DNA of 35,509 bases, from the NCBI GenBank assembly GCA_964476375.1, contig CAYYZW010000236.1, positions 1 through 35,509 of the forward strand, given 5' to 3'. Source of the DNA: SAT2750 sp964476375 (lineage in GTDB: Bacteria > Planctomycetota > Planctomycetia > Pirellulales > Pirellulaceae). The translations under genes were made by a program, and so were the position numbers. Positions 1 through 8,420 of this stretch are shown here, piece by piece (the first letter of the stretch is position 1; the number at the start of each line of letters is the position of its first letter). The notes beneath the pieces are model-generated. The model made no database searches, was not told the DNA's origin, and saw only the letters and a program-made list of their open reading frames with translations.

Positions 1-753
1 GTCGGCACGAATGTGCTGGAAGAGGATGAGTCGGGCCGGCGGTCGTTTCGCTTTGTGAAGGGACCGATTTTCAACAACATCGTACTGGCAGATGAAATCA
101 ACCGGACTCCTCCCAAGACCCAGGCGGCCCTGCTCCAGGCAATGCAGGAACGGGAAGTCACGATCGGTGGCACGACCTATCCACTCCCCAAGCCATTTTT
201 TGTCATTGCCACACAAAACCCGATTGAGCAGGAGGGGACGTACCCTCTTCCGGAGGCCCAGCTTGATCGTTTCATGTTCAACGTCCTGGTCGACTACCCC
301 TCGGCGGCCGAGGAAGAACAGATCCTGATGGCCACATCCAGGAATGACCAGGCTGAAGTGAACAAGGTCCTTCAGGCCAAGGCTATTCTGAACCTGCAGA
401 AACTGGTCGGCAATGTGGCGATCAGCGAGTACATCGTGCAGTACGTGGCGGCGCTGGTACGGGCCACACGGCCGGCAGATCCAAGTGCCCCCGAGTTTGT
501 CCGGGAACTGGTTGACTGGGGTGCCGGGCCACGGGCCGGGCAGTTCCTGATCCAGGGAGGGAAGGCCCTGGCCGCCCTCGAAGGTCGTTTCTCGGTTTCC
601 ATCGAGGACGTGAAGAGAATCACGATCCCGGTTCTGCGGCACCGGGTCAGCACCAATTTCCAGGCCCAGGCAGAAGGAATGACCACCGAGGACGTGATTC
701 ACCGACTGATGGAGTCGATCCCGGAACCGAAGATCTCCAAGTTCTCTGAGTGA
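1..753 (+). CDS. MoxR-family AAA+ ATPase, 5' truncated
   Basis: The reading frame is open from the first base, so the N-terminus, including Walker A, lies outside the window; 250 residues are visible. Walker B is seen in LADEINRTPPKTQAALLQAM, and the sensor-1 stretch ATQNPIEQEGTYPLPEAQLD with the following RF is the hallmark of the MoxR subfamily. The C-terminal part (AGPRAGQFLIQGGKALA, then a VLRHR motif) matches the MoxR lid domain. MoxR ATPases are thought to act as chaperones for von Willebrand A or metal-containing partners. The next genes encode a DUF58 protein and two VWA-type membrane proteins, the usual partners. The stop is TGA, followed 47 bases later by the DUF58 gene. The subfamily call is very secure; its client is inferred from context only. 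Confidence 0.95.
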   Translation, partial: VGTNVLEEDESGRRSFRFVKGPIFNNIVLADEINRTPPKTQAALLQAMQEREVTIGGTTYPLPKPFFVIATQNPIEQEGTYPLPEAQLDRFMFNVLVDYPSAAEEEQILMATSRNDQAEVNKVLQAKAILNLQKLVGNVAISEYIVQYVAALVRATRPADPSAPEFVRELVDWGAGPRAGQFLIQGGKALAALEGRFSVSIEDVKRITIPVLRHRVSTNFQAQAEGMTTEDVIHRLMESIPEPKISKFSE

Positions 754-799
754 GACTGGCCGGGGGAAGAACTGAGAGGGAAGGGGACGGGGTGATACC

Positions 800-1696
800 A
801 TGCCGGCAGCGGAATCCTATCTCAAGCCGGAGGTCATTAACCAGATCAAGCGGCTTGATCTGCGCGCCCAGTTTATCGTGCGTGGATTCCTTCACGGACT
901 CCATGCCAGTCCCTACCAGGGCTTCTCGGTGGAGTTCAGCGAGCACCGCAAGTACGTGACAGGGGATGACCCGGCCGATATCGACTGGCTCGTCTATGCC
1001 AAGACGGACAAGTACTATGTCAAGAAATTCGAGGCAGAGACGAATATCACCGGTTACCTGGTGATGGATCTGAGCCATTCGATGGCCTACACGTACCGGC
1101 AGGAACTGAGCAAGTTTGACTATGCTATCTGCCTGGCCGCCTCGCTCGCGTACTTGATGATTCACCAGCAGGATCCCGTTGGCCTGGTCACGTTTGACCA
1201 GAAGATTCGTAGCAGCCTGCCACCTCGCAGCAAGCGAGCCCAGCTGGGGAACCTGCTTTCGCTGCTCACACGCCTGGAGCCAGCCGGCGAGACAGATGTT
1301 GCCAACAGCCTGTGCCAGTTGGCGGCCATGCTCAAGCAGAAGAGCCTGGTGATGGTCTTTTCCGACCTGCTGGTTGACCCGGAACCGGTGATCCGCGCCA
1401 TGCAGCAGTTACGGCATGGTGGACATGATGTGATCGTGTTTCATGTTCTTGACGAGGCAGAGGTCAGGTTTCCCTTTGATGGGATGGTGAAATTCGAGGA
1501 TCCGGAGTCGGAGGATGTGGTCACCGTGGATGCCACGAGCTTTCGCCGGGATTACGAGGAGGAGTTAAGTGAATTTCGGAATCAGTATCGACGTCATTGT
1601 CAGGATAATGGCATCGACTACGTGGAAATTGATACCAGCATGCAGTTTGACAAGGCTCTGATGGAATACCTGTTGAGTCGCCGCTCCCGTTTTTAG
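800..1696 (+). CDS. DUF58 domain protein (VWA-like, MoxR partner)
   Basis: This is a 298-residue soluble protein. Residues about 45-80 carry the DUF58 signature: Arg/Tyr, then GDDPADIDW, then a basic stretch ending in KKFEAE. A MIDAS-type motif D90-L-S-H-S94 follows, so a VWA-like metal-binding fold is likely. No membrane segment is visible, whereas many DUF58 proteins have two N-terminal helices; this is the shorter soluble form. The ATG is preceded by a GGGG-rich Shine-Dalgarno-like stretch about 8 bases upstream. It lies between moxR and a BatA-type gene, the standard order in Bat (aerotolerance-like) clusters. A role in envelope or protein-complex maturation with MoxR is family knowledge, not shown here. 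Confidence 0.93.
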   Translation: MPAAESYLKPEVINQIKRLDLRAQFIVRGFLHGLHASPYQGFSVEFSEHRKYVTGDDPADIDWLVYAKTDKYYVKKFEAETNITGYLVMDLSHSMAYTYRQELSKFDYAICLAASLAYLMIHQQDPVGLVTFDQKIRSSLPPRSKRAQLGNLLSLLTRLEPAGETDVANSLCQLAAMLKQKSLVMVFSDLLVDPEPVIRAMQQLRHGGHDVIVFHVLDEAEVRFPFDGMVKFEDPESEDVVTVDATSFRRDYEEELSEFRNQYRRHCQDNGIDYVEIDTSMQFDKALMEYLLSRRSRF

Positions 1697-1723
1697 TTCG
1701 TGATAAACAAGGACAGTTGATCG

Positions 1724-4135
1724 ATGGCGTTTGTGAACGCTTCCCTCCTGTTTGGTGGCATGTTGATGGCCGTTCCCATCATCCTTCACCTGGTGATGCG
1801 CCAGAAGCCCCGGCCGCTGCTGTTTCCCGCCATTCGATTTATTCAACAACGGCGGGAATCCAACCGGCGGACACTGCGATTGCGGCACTGGTTACTGCTT
1901 CTCCTAAGAGCCCTCCTGATCGTTCTGCTGGCGGCAGCAATTGCCCGTCCAAGCGTGGATTCAAATCACTGGGGAAACTGGGTGGTCATCGCCCTGGTCA
2001 GCCTCCTGTTCCTGCTTGCCCTGGCGGCCACGGTCAGCAGCTGGCTCAATGCCCGGGGCCGGATCCTGGTCGGCCTGTTACTGCTCTTTACCCTCCTGCT
2101 GGCAACCGGCGACCTGGTCCTGATGGCGCGGGTTTTTGATCGAGACGGTGAGGCGATGCTTGGCGACCAGGAAGCGCCGGTCGCGGCGGTGCTGGTGATC
2201 GATAGTTCCCAGCGGATGGGCTACAAGCACGAGAACCTGAGCCGTCTGGAAAAAGTACAACAGACAGCCAGCTGGCTGGTTCAGCAATTGCCCTCCGACA
2301 GCGAGGTTGCTGTGCTTGGAAGTTCCGGCCGTCAACAGGTGTTCGCCATTGATTTTGCTGCTGCCCGGGAAACCGTGGACCGCATGCAGCTGACCTCTGT
2401 CGCCCGGCCCCTGGCGGATGTCGTGCGGGATGGAATCGATCTGCTGGAAACGAGCCGCTTGCCGCGCAAGGAGATTTACATCTTCACCGACTTGACCCAG
2501 GGAGCCTGGCAGGATTCGTCCCGGTTAAAAGCGGTTCTGGAGAACCACGCGGATGTGCTTGTTTACCTGGTGGACGAGGGTGTTATCGAACCGGTCAATT
2601 ATGCCGTGGGACAGGTTACTCTTTCCCAGCAGACGCTCACCACCAATGGCACCTTTCAGCTCAGGACGGAGTTGCACCATATTGGCCCGGGCGGGGAGCG
2701 GGGGGTCGAGTTGTACCTGGAGGAACCAGACCTGCAGCTACCGATTTTTCAGGATGGCAGGCAGCGGGTTCCGGCATCGACCCGGCGGGCCCGTCAGCAC
2801 GTGGTTGTTGCTGAGAATGGCAGGGAACAGGTGCAGTTCCAGCTCCAGGGACTTCCACTTGGAATTCACCAGGGATCGATAAGGCTGGTGGGTGACGATG
2901 GTCTGGAGATTGACGATACCAGGTACTTCACGATCCATGTCAGGAAACCGTGGCAGGTCCTGGTTGTTGCACCGGAGGAGGTTCCGGCAAAATTCTTCAC
3001 CGAGGCAATTTCACCGTTTTCCCTTCGCCAGACCGGGCAGGCGCAGTTCATTTGTACTGTTGTCCGGCAGGGAGAAACTGGTAGCCAGGTACTGGCAGAC
3101 CAGCAACTGGAGGAGTTCGCGGCAGTCTGCCTGGTGGATCCTCGCCCGCTGGCGGAGGAGGATTGGAAACGGCTACTTCAATTTGCTGGCCAGGGTGGAG
3201 GAATCGGCATCATGCTTGGACACAATGCAGATGTCGCCGGATTCGAAGATCCGCTCGCGCAGCAGCTTCTCGGGGGCCGCCTGCTCAGGCAATGGCGGCC
3301 TGCCGGCGGGACTTTTCTTGATCCGGCTGATGAGAACCACCCGGTGATGTCGGAATTCCGCGAGGTCTCCTCGAGCATTCCCTGGCAGGAATTTCCAGTC
3401 TACCGTTACTGGCAGCTGGAACTGGCAGCTGGATCGCAGCAGATCCTCCGTTTTGCCAATAGTGATCATGCGGCAGTGTTCGAACAGCGAGTTGGACAGG
3501 GCCGGACCATTACTTTCACGACACCGGTGTCCGAGCCATTCCAGCTTTCCGATCGCCAGCCGTGGAATGACCTGGTCAGTGGTGAAAATGCCTGGCCTTA
3601 CTTTATTCTGGCTAACCAGGTGGCCCGCCAGCTTGTCAGTAGTGGTGAATCACGCTTGAACTATCTTGCCGGTGAGACGGTGCAGCTTGTGAATGATCCG
3701 GAACGGGATGCAGAAAAGTACCAGTTATTTGCGCCCCAGGGAGAACCCCAGCCGATCAACGCCGTCGAAGGACACCTGACGGTCCGGTTCACAGAAGATG
3801 TGGGGGCCTACCGGCTCAAGGGGGAACGTGAAGGGCCGGTTGTGCGGGGGTTTTCTGTCAACGGTCACGCGCATCAGAGCCAGCTGTCGCGGATCTCCAT
3901 CAAGCAGCTTGACAGTCTGCTGGGGGCGGATCGCTACCAGCTTGCACGGGGGCGGGATGAAATCCAGTTTGGAATCCGACAGAAACGACTTGGCCAGGAG
4001 TTCTTTCCACTTCTGATACTGCTGGTCGCTATCGTGCTGGCATTGGAACATGTGCTGGCCAACCGTTTTTATGGTCGTTCCTCAGATCCAGAACCGGCAA
4101 GAGCCATGGTTGCCGGGACGGCGGAGGCACCATGA
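1724..4135 (+). CDS. BatA-type membrane protein with degenerate VWA domain
   Basis: This protein has 803 residues. The N-terminus is a typical BatA/aerotolerance-regulator domain: a membrane helix at about 6-24, a basic loop with KPRPLLFPAIRF, and a second helix at about 57-75. Two more helices lie at about 86-106 and 113-133. A VWA-like domain starts near residue 155, but its MIDAS reads D160-S-S-Q-R rather than DxSxS, so metal binding may be lost. A long periplasmic-type region follows, with a probable glutamine-amidotransferase-like part around 395-530. A C-terminal helix lies near 765-785, before a short tail. An AGGA ribosome site is about 10 bases before the ATG. The stop overlaps the next start (ATGA), so the two large proteins are probably made together. 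It is probably a membrane partner of the MoxR/DUF58 pair. Confidence 0.88.
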   Translation: MAFVNASLLFGGMLMAVPIILHLVMRQKPRPLLFPAIRFIQQRRESNRRTLRLRHWLLLLLRALLIVLLAAAIARPSVDSNHWGNWVVIALVSLLFLLALAATVSSWLNARGRILVGLLLLFTLLLATGDLVLMARVFDRDGEAMLGDQEAPVAAVLVIDSSQRMGYKHENLSRLEKVQQTASWLVQQLPSDSEVAVLGSSGRQQVFAIDFAAARETVDRMQLTSVARPLADVVRDGIDLLETSRLPRKEIYIFTDLTQGAWQDSSRLKAVLENHADVLVYLVDEGVIEPVNYAVGQVTLSQQTLTTNGTFQLRTELHHIGPGGERGVELYLEEPDLQLPIFQDGRQRVPASTRRARQHVVVAENGREQVQFQLQGLPLGIHQGSIRLVGDDGLEIDDTRYFTIHVRKPWQVLVVAPEEVPAKFFTEAISPFSLRQTGQAQFICTVVRQGETGSQVLADQQLEEFAAVCLVDPRPLAEEDWKRLLQFAGQGGGIGIMLGHNADVAGFEDPLAQQLLGGRLLRQWRPAGGTFLDPADENHPVMSEFREVSSSIPWQEFPVYRYWQLELAAGSQQILRFANSDHAAVFEQRVGQGRTITFTTPVSEPFQLSDRQPWNDLVSGENAWPYFILANQVARQLVSSGESRLNYLAGETVQLVNDPERDAEKYQLFAPQGEPQPINAVEGHLTVRFTEDVGAYRLKGEREGPVVRGFSVNGHAHQSQLSRISIKQLDSLLGADRYQLARGRDEIQFGIRQKRLGQEFFPLLILLVAIVLALEHVLANRFYGRSSDPEPARAMVAGTAEAP

Positions 4136-6396
4136 GTACGTGGTCACTGGATCCGGTCTTTGATAGCTATACGTTTGTGATTGCCTCTGCCGCAGTCCTT
4201 CTGCTGTTGCTGCTGGTTGTTCGCCACGATCGCTCGCTCAGCTGGCGCCGTCGCTTCTCGCTCCGTGCAATTCGGCTGGCTGTGATCCTGCTGGTTGTGC
4301 TGGGGATGCTGCGTCCGACCCACGTCAGTTCGTCGCGGAAGCCACAGTCGGCGGTCTTCCTGATGCTCGTGGATCTGACCGAGAGCATGCTCTATCCCGG
4401 CTCCCAGGCAGGGGTATCCCGCTGGGACGAACAGCGTGACACGATTCGGGCAAGTGAACCGTCATTACGGGTATTAGACGAGGGGATGAATGTCAAGGTT
4501 TTTGGTTACACGCGACAGCTCAAGCCACTCGACTGGGACGGAAATACCCTGGGTCTGCCGGAACAGCCCGAGGGCCAGCAGACCGATATCGGAACCACGC
4601 TTTACAGGGCCCTGGAACGGGAAATGAACCAGCGACTGGCAGGAGTCGTGCTGATGGGAGATGGGACACAGACGACCTTTGACCCGGAGGTGGAAATTCG
4701 CCAGGTGGGCCAGGAACTGGAGCGTCTTGGCATTCCCCTTTACGCGGTCCCCTTCGGCGACGGAGGGACGGTGCAGTATTCCCGGGATGTCGCCGTCCAG
4801 CAGTTACCCCAGCAGTACACGGTCTATGTCAAGAACCAGCTTGCGGTGCGTTCGGTCATCCGGATCCGGGGTTACGTGAACCAGCAGATCCCCGTGCAAC
4901 TGGTTCTGGAGAAGGGAGATGGTACAGAGCAGGTCGTACAGACGAAACAGCTAACCCCGAGGCGTGATGATGAACAGATCCCGCTGGAGATGACCTATAT
5001 GCCCCAGCAGCCTGGCCAGTACACCCTGCGTGTGCGGGCGGCGAAGCAGGATGGAGAATTGCTCTGGGAGAACAACGAGCTGGCATCCTTCCTGACGGTA
5101 AGAGAAGGAGGGCTGCGAGTCCTTTATCTCTACGGGAGCCGTATTGGTGAGCAACTGGAGCTTCGCCGCAGTATCGCCTCTTCTCCCTACATGGAAGTAG
5201 TTCAGCAGTACATCAGCCTCAAGGGTCGCGATCGCTGGCCCGATCCGCGAGCCTCTCTCGAGGCGGATGAACCGTACGATGTGATCCTGGTCGAAAACCT
5301 GAATGCCCGTGCGATAGGGAAACCGGAATTGCAGAAAATTGCTGACGCAGTGGAAACAGGGACCGGGCTGATGATGATCGGTGGTTACCACAGCTTTGGG
5401 CCAGGAGAGTATTTTGACACTGCCCTGGATAATGTCCTGCCGGTGGAGATGTATGATTACGAGCGGCAGTCACTGGCACTGGGCGCAGAGCTGAAGCGAG
5501 ACTTTCACCTGCAGGGTGATATTTCCATGCAGCCGGTACGCCCGCACATGATTACCACGATCGCCGAGATCACCGGGAACAAGCAACAATGGAGTGAACT
5601 TCCCCCGCTGCTGGGAGCCAACCGCCTGGTGACCAAGAATACCGGCCGTGTACTCCTGGCCAGCGGGGATGATGAACCGCTCCTGGTTGCCGGGGATTAT
5701 GGTGCAGGCCGGGTGCTGGCTTTTGCTGGAGATTCGACGTGGCGCTGGCGGCGGGAGGGATTTGGTACCGAGTTGCAACGCTTTTGGCGGCAGTCCATTC
5801 TCTGGTTGGCACACCGCGATGAACAAGAGCACCATGATATCTGGGTGCGACTCCCACAGCGGCGGGTTCAGGCAGGAATGGATGTGCCCGTGATTGTTGG
5901 AGTCAGTTCCTCCAGTGGGGAACCTGTGGAGGATGTCCAGTGGACGAGCACCTGGGAGGGTCCGGACGGTATCGTATCTCCCTTAAACGCAAGCCGGGAC
6001 CTGGAGCAGTGGCTGGCCTCGGTCAAGGATGTCCGCCAGCCTGGTTCTTACAAGCTGACCGTGACCGCCTCGATTGCTGGAACCCTGTATGGACCCATCG
6101 AGGCCCGCTTCCAGGTGCTGGACGAGAAACCGGAAAAGAGTAACCCGGTGGCAGATATTGCCCAGCTTGGACGCCTGGTCCACTGGACGGAGTCCTTCGG
6201 GGGGAAACTGGTGGAACCGAGAGAACTGCCGGCCCTGCTCCAGGAAATTGGCCGGGAACCACCGGAGCTGGATATGGAAGTTGAGGTGCGGTGGCAGCTG
6301 GGCAAGACACGGGCCGATGCCTGGGCTTACTTTCTGATGATCGTGGTGCTTGTCAGCAGCGAATGGTACCTGCGAAAAAAATGGGGCATGGTCTAA
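4132..6396 (+). CDS. Membrane-anchored VWA / amidotransferase-like protein
   Basis: This protein has 754 residues and starts inside the stop of the preceding gene (ATGA). Two helices lie at about 13-31 and 46-62. A VWA-type domain follows, whose MIDAS-like motif D81-L-T-E-S85 keeps the acidic and hydroxyl residues; a second acidic motif appears in LMGDGTQT. A middle region (about 375-440, with DVILVENLN and MMIGGYHSFGPGEY) resembles the class-I glutamine-amidotransferase-like fold seen in large planctomycete VWA proteins, but I see no catalytic Cys nucleophile there. A final helix lies near 736-750, with a basic cytoplasmic end. It is the last gene of the MoxR operon and ends 28 bases before the convergent ligase gene. 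Envelope localisation is inferred from the helices. Confidence 0.85.
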   Translation: MSTWSLDPVFDSYTFVIASAAVLLLLLLVVRHDRSLSWRRRFSLRAIRLAVILLVVLGMLRPTHVSSSRKPQSAVFLMLVDLTESMLYPGSQAGVSRWDEQRDTIRASEPSLRVLDEGMNVKVFGYTRQLKPLDWDGNTLGLPEQPEGQQTDIGTTLYRALEREMNQRLAGVVLMGDGTQTTFDPEVEIRQVGQELERLGIPLYAVPFGDGGTVQYSRDVAVQQLPQQYTVYVKNQLAVRSVIRIRGYVNQQIPVQLVLEKGDGTEQVVQTKQLTPRRDDEQIPLEMTYMPQQPGQYTLRVRAAKQDGELLWENNELASFLTVREGGLRVLYLYGSRIGEQLELRRSIASSPYMEVVQQYISLKGRDRWPDPRASLEADEPYDVILVENLNARAIGKPELQKIADAVETGTGLMMIGGYHSFGPGEYFDTALDNVLPVEMYDYERQSLALGAELKRDFHLQGDISMQPVRPHMITTIAEITGNKQQWSELPPLLGANRLVTKNTGRVLLASGDDEPLLVAGDYGAGRVLAFAGDSTWRWRREGFGTELQRFWRQSILWLAHRDEQEHHDIWVRLPQRRVQAGMDVPVIVGVSSSSGEPVEDVQWTSTWEGPDGIVSPLNASRDLEQWLASVKDVRQPGSYKLTVTASIAGTLYGPIEARFQVLDEKPEKSNPVADIAQLGRLVHWTESFGGKLVEPRELPALLQEIGREPPELDMEVEVRWQLGKTRADAWAYFLMIVVLVSSEWYLRKKWGMV

Positions 6397-6423
6397 ACCC
6401 AAGAGACCACGGGGGCATCACCC

Positions 6424-7137
6424 CTATTGATTCCATTCTTCCTTGCCATAGCGCGTGGCAACCAGATGCCCGGTTCGTTCTTGTGGCCAGTCAGCACCGT
6501 CCCCCGTCGCGTGCCACTGGGTCACCAGGAGCTGGCGCAACGGGCCTGCTCCGATCTCCAGGTTGGTGACAAAGTCATGGTGTTCCCGTTCCTGCCGGTA
6601 GTCAGGCTGTCGCGGGGGCATCTGCAGCAAGGTCGAGATCTGCTCAAGGGGAAAGTCATAAAGCAGGGTGCCATGGTAGAGGATGTGGTTTCGTTTACAC
6701 CGGAGGCTGTTTCCAGAGAACTTGTGACCCTTGATTGCCAGGTCGCTTGTTCCTTCCAGTGCAATACCGGGGCCGAGCGATTCCAGGGCCCTGCTGACGT
6801 GACCCAGCACGAACCGGTGTGCCTGCTCGGGAATCCGTAGCTGGGGCCGATCCCGCAGCCCCAGTACCAGGCTGTACATCAAGCACCCCGGGCCCGTGAC
6901 AATGGCGGCCCCACCACTGCATCGCCGCAGGACAGGGACCTGGGCCTGCTGGCAGTGATCGAGGTGAACTTCCCTCTCCACCTGGGATGCACGTCCCATT
7001 ACGACCATCTGCTGCCGGGGCTCCCAGAGCCGGAGCCACTCGGCCCCGTCCGGCGAGCTCTCTGCCTCGTCCAGCAGGGCCTCGTCCAGCGCCAGGTTGG
7101 ATTCCGGCGATTCAAGTGTGAGGTCAAGAAGCTTCAT
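6424..7137 (-). CDS. Lipoate/biotin-protein ligase family (LplA-like)
   Basis: This protein has 237 residues from the chosen ATG, which has AGGA seven bases upstream; an in-frame TTG at 7152 is the alternative start. The fold family is clear. RRCSGGAAIVTGPG (about 71-84) corresponds to the RRxSGGG ligand-binding loop. SDLAIKGHKFSGNSLR (about 130-145) carries the lysine of the G-x-K-x-S-G motif that contacts the acyl-adenylate. HGTLLYDF completes the core. Members attach lipoate, octanoate or biotin to acyl-carrier or dehydrogenase subunits. The C-terminal accessory domain of E. coli LplA is absent, as in octanoyl-transferases (LipM/LipL) or LplA-short proteins, so ligase versus transferase cannot be decided. 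The His usually found after the Gly-rich loop is replaced (TGPG). It stands alone, convergent with the VWA operon. Confidence 0.85.
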   Translation of the reverse strand: MKLLDLTLESPESNLALDEALLDEAESSPDGAEWLRLWEPRQQMVVMGRASQVEREVHLDHCQQAQVPVLRRCSGGAAIVTGPGCLMYSLVLGLRDRPQLRIPEQAHRFVLGHVSRALESLGPGIALEGTSDLAIKGHKFSGNSLRCKRNHILYHGTLLYDFPLEQISTLLQMPPRQPDYRQEREHHDFVTNLEIGAGPLRQLLVTQWHATGDGADWPQERTGHLVATRYGKEEWNQ

Positions 7138-7177
7138 CCAATCATCCTGCAAGGTGCTGTGAGGTGTTGTGAGCGGG

Positions 7178-7205
7178 TTGACCTCGTGGGGGACCCATTT
7201 ACACT
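7178..7205 (+). promoter_or_regulatory. Candidate sigma-70-type promoter (TTGACC-N16-TACACT)
   Basis: The -35 element TTGACC (7178-7183) and -10 element TACACT (7200-7205) are separated by 16 bases. The predicted start of transcription is about 30 bases before the ATG at 7241. It lies in the divergent gap between the ligase gene and the HEAT-repeat gene. Confidence 0.5.
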
Positions 7206-7240
7206 TTACTGGATTCCCCCCGCCGCCGGGATCCTAGCCC

Positions 7241-8326
7241 ATGTCACATGATAACGACCAGTCCGCTCCGGATTCGTCCCCCGTCGACCCAGATTCCCTG
7301 GGATTTGTGGAGCCACAGGAGGATCCGGTGGCCGCGACGTCTGCGGAACCGGAAGGGCAGGAACTGCCGCCGGTGGAGGCTCCCAGTGCAGCCTTTCTCC
7401 TGCAGCTTTTCATGATCCCGATGATTATTGTCGCCATCGTGGTGACGGTCTGGTTAATGTTTAGCTGGCTGGCGCACCTGGGAAGTGATCCTCGCGACCT
7501 GGTTCGAGACCTGGGCTCTCTTAATAAATCAAGCTGGCAGAAAGCCTGGACGCTCTCCAACCTGTTGCGGGATCCGGAAAATGATGAGCTCAAGGATGAC
7601 CAGGAACTTGCAGGCGAGCTCATCCGGGTCCTGGAAAAGGAGCTGGAAAATGGGAGTTTTGATCCCGCCAGGATCCGGCTGCGTATTTTCCTCAGCCACT
7701 GCCTGGGTGAATTCCGACTGCCGACCAATATTCCCACGCTGGTAAAGGCGGCCACGCTTGAAAGAGACCTGGCCGAGGTCGATGTCCGCCTTGCAGCACT
7801 TGAATCCCTGGCAAAATTAACCCAGAACGTGGGCCCGGAGAAAGCACGTGGAGATGCCGACCTGCTTGATGCACTGCTCTCGATTTCCCAGCTTCGAGAG
7901 GACAGTCCGACGCTTCAGCACCGCAATGAAATAAGAAGCGTTGCGGCTTACACGCTGGGGGTCCTTGGGGGCCCTCAGGCGCTGGACCGGCTCGCCCAGA
8001 TGACACTCGACTCCTATACCAACTCACGGTTTAATGCCGCCACCGGGCTTGCCCGTCATGGCGACCCACGAGCGGTTCATGTGCTGCTCCAGATGCTCAA
8101 CCCCGATGACCCGATGGTGGTGGCCGGTGAGAAAACAGCGGAGGCACGAACCAACAAGCGGAGCCTGGTGATGCGCAACGGTATCCGGGCGGTGGAGATC
8201 TTTTCTCAAAAGAGGACGGGTAAGGAACTGGAAGAACTGCTGCTGGCACTGGAGCATATTGAGTCAACGGAGTTGCCGGTAGCGATCAAGCTGCAGGCGA
8301 AAGAAACACTGCTGAAGATCCGCTAG
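7241..8326 (+). CDS. Single-pass membrane protein with HEAT-like repeats
   Basis: This protein has 361 residues. An acidic, proline-rich N-terminal segment of about 48 residues is followed by one membrane helix at about 52-77 (FMIPMIIVAIVVTVWLMFSW). The remainder is helical, with HEAT-like repeats most visible around 230-295 (AAYTLGVLGGPQALDRLAQM, then NAATGLARHGDPRAVHVLLQ). Such repeats act as protein-binding scaffolds; no catalytic motif is seen. The ribosome site is weak, but a good promoter lies upstream. It is followed 94 bases later by the BRCT/MerR/TPR gene, which has its own candidate promoter. The large domain probably faces the cytoplasm or periplasm as a docking surface; orientation is not decided. 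Specific function unknown. Confidence 0.8.
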   Translation: MSHDNDQSAPDSSPVDPDSLGFVEPQEDPVAATSAEPEGQELPPVEAPSAAFLLQLFMIPMIIVAIVVTVWLMFSWLAHLGSDPRDLVRDLGSLNKSSWQKAWTLSNLLRDPENDELKDDQELAGELIRVLEKELENGSFDPARIRLRIFLSHCLGEFRLPTNIPTLVKAATLERDLAEVDVRLAALESLAKLTQNVGPEKARGDADLLDALLSISQLREDSPTLQHRNEIRSVAAYTLGVLGGPQALDRLAQMTLDSYTNSRFNAATGLARHGDPRAVHVLLQMLNPDDPMVVAGEKTAEARTNKRSLVMRNGIRAVEIFSQKRTGKELEELLLALEHIESTELPVAIKLQAKETLLKIR

Positions 8327-8334
8327 GGAACCTG

Positions 8335-8362
8335 TTGTTCGTGGTCGTGGGTGCGTTAACAT
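8335..8362 (+). promoter_or_regulatory. Candidate promoter (TTGTTC-N16-TAACAT)
   Basis: TTGTTC (8335-8340) and TAACAT (8357-8362) are separated by 16 bases, and the -10 box is followed by GG. It precedes the gene starting at 8421, which has AAGGG seven bases before its ATG. Confidence 0.4.
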
Positions 8363-8420
8363 GGAATGCCGGATTGATGAGTAACCACGCAGGTATCTTA
8401 TCCACCATGAAGGGTCTTTA

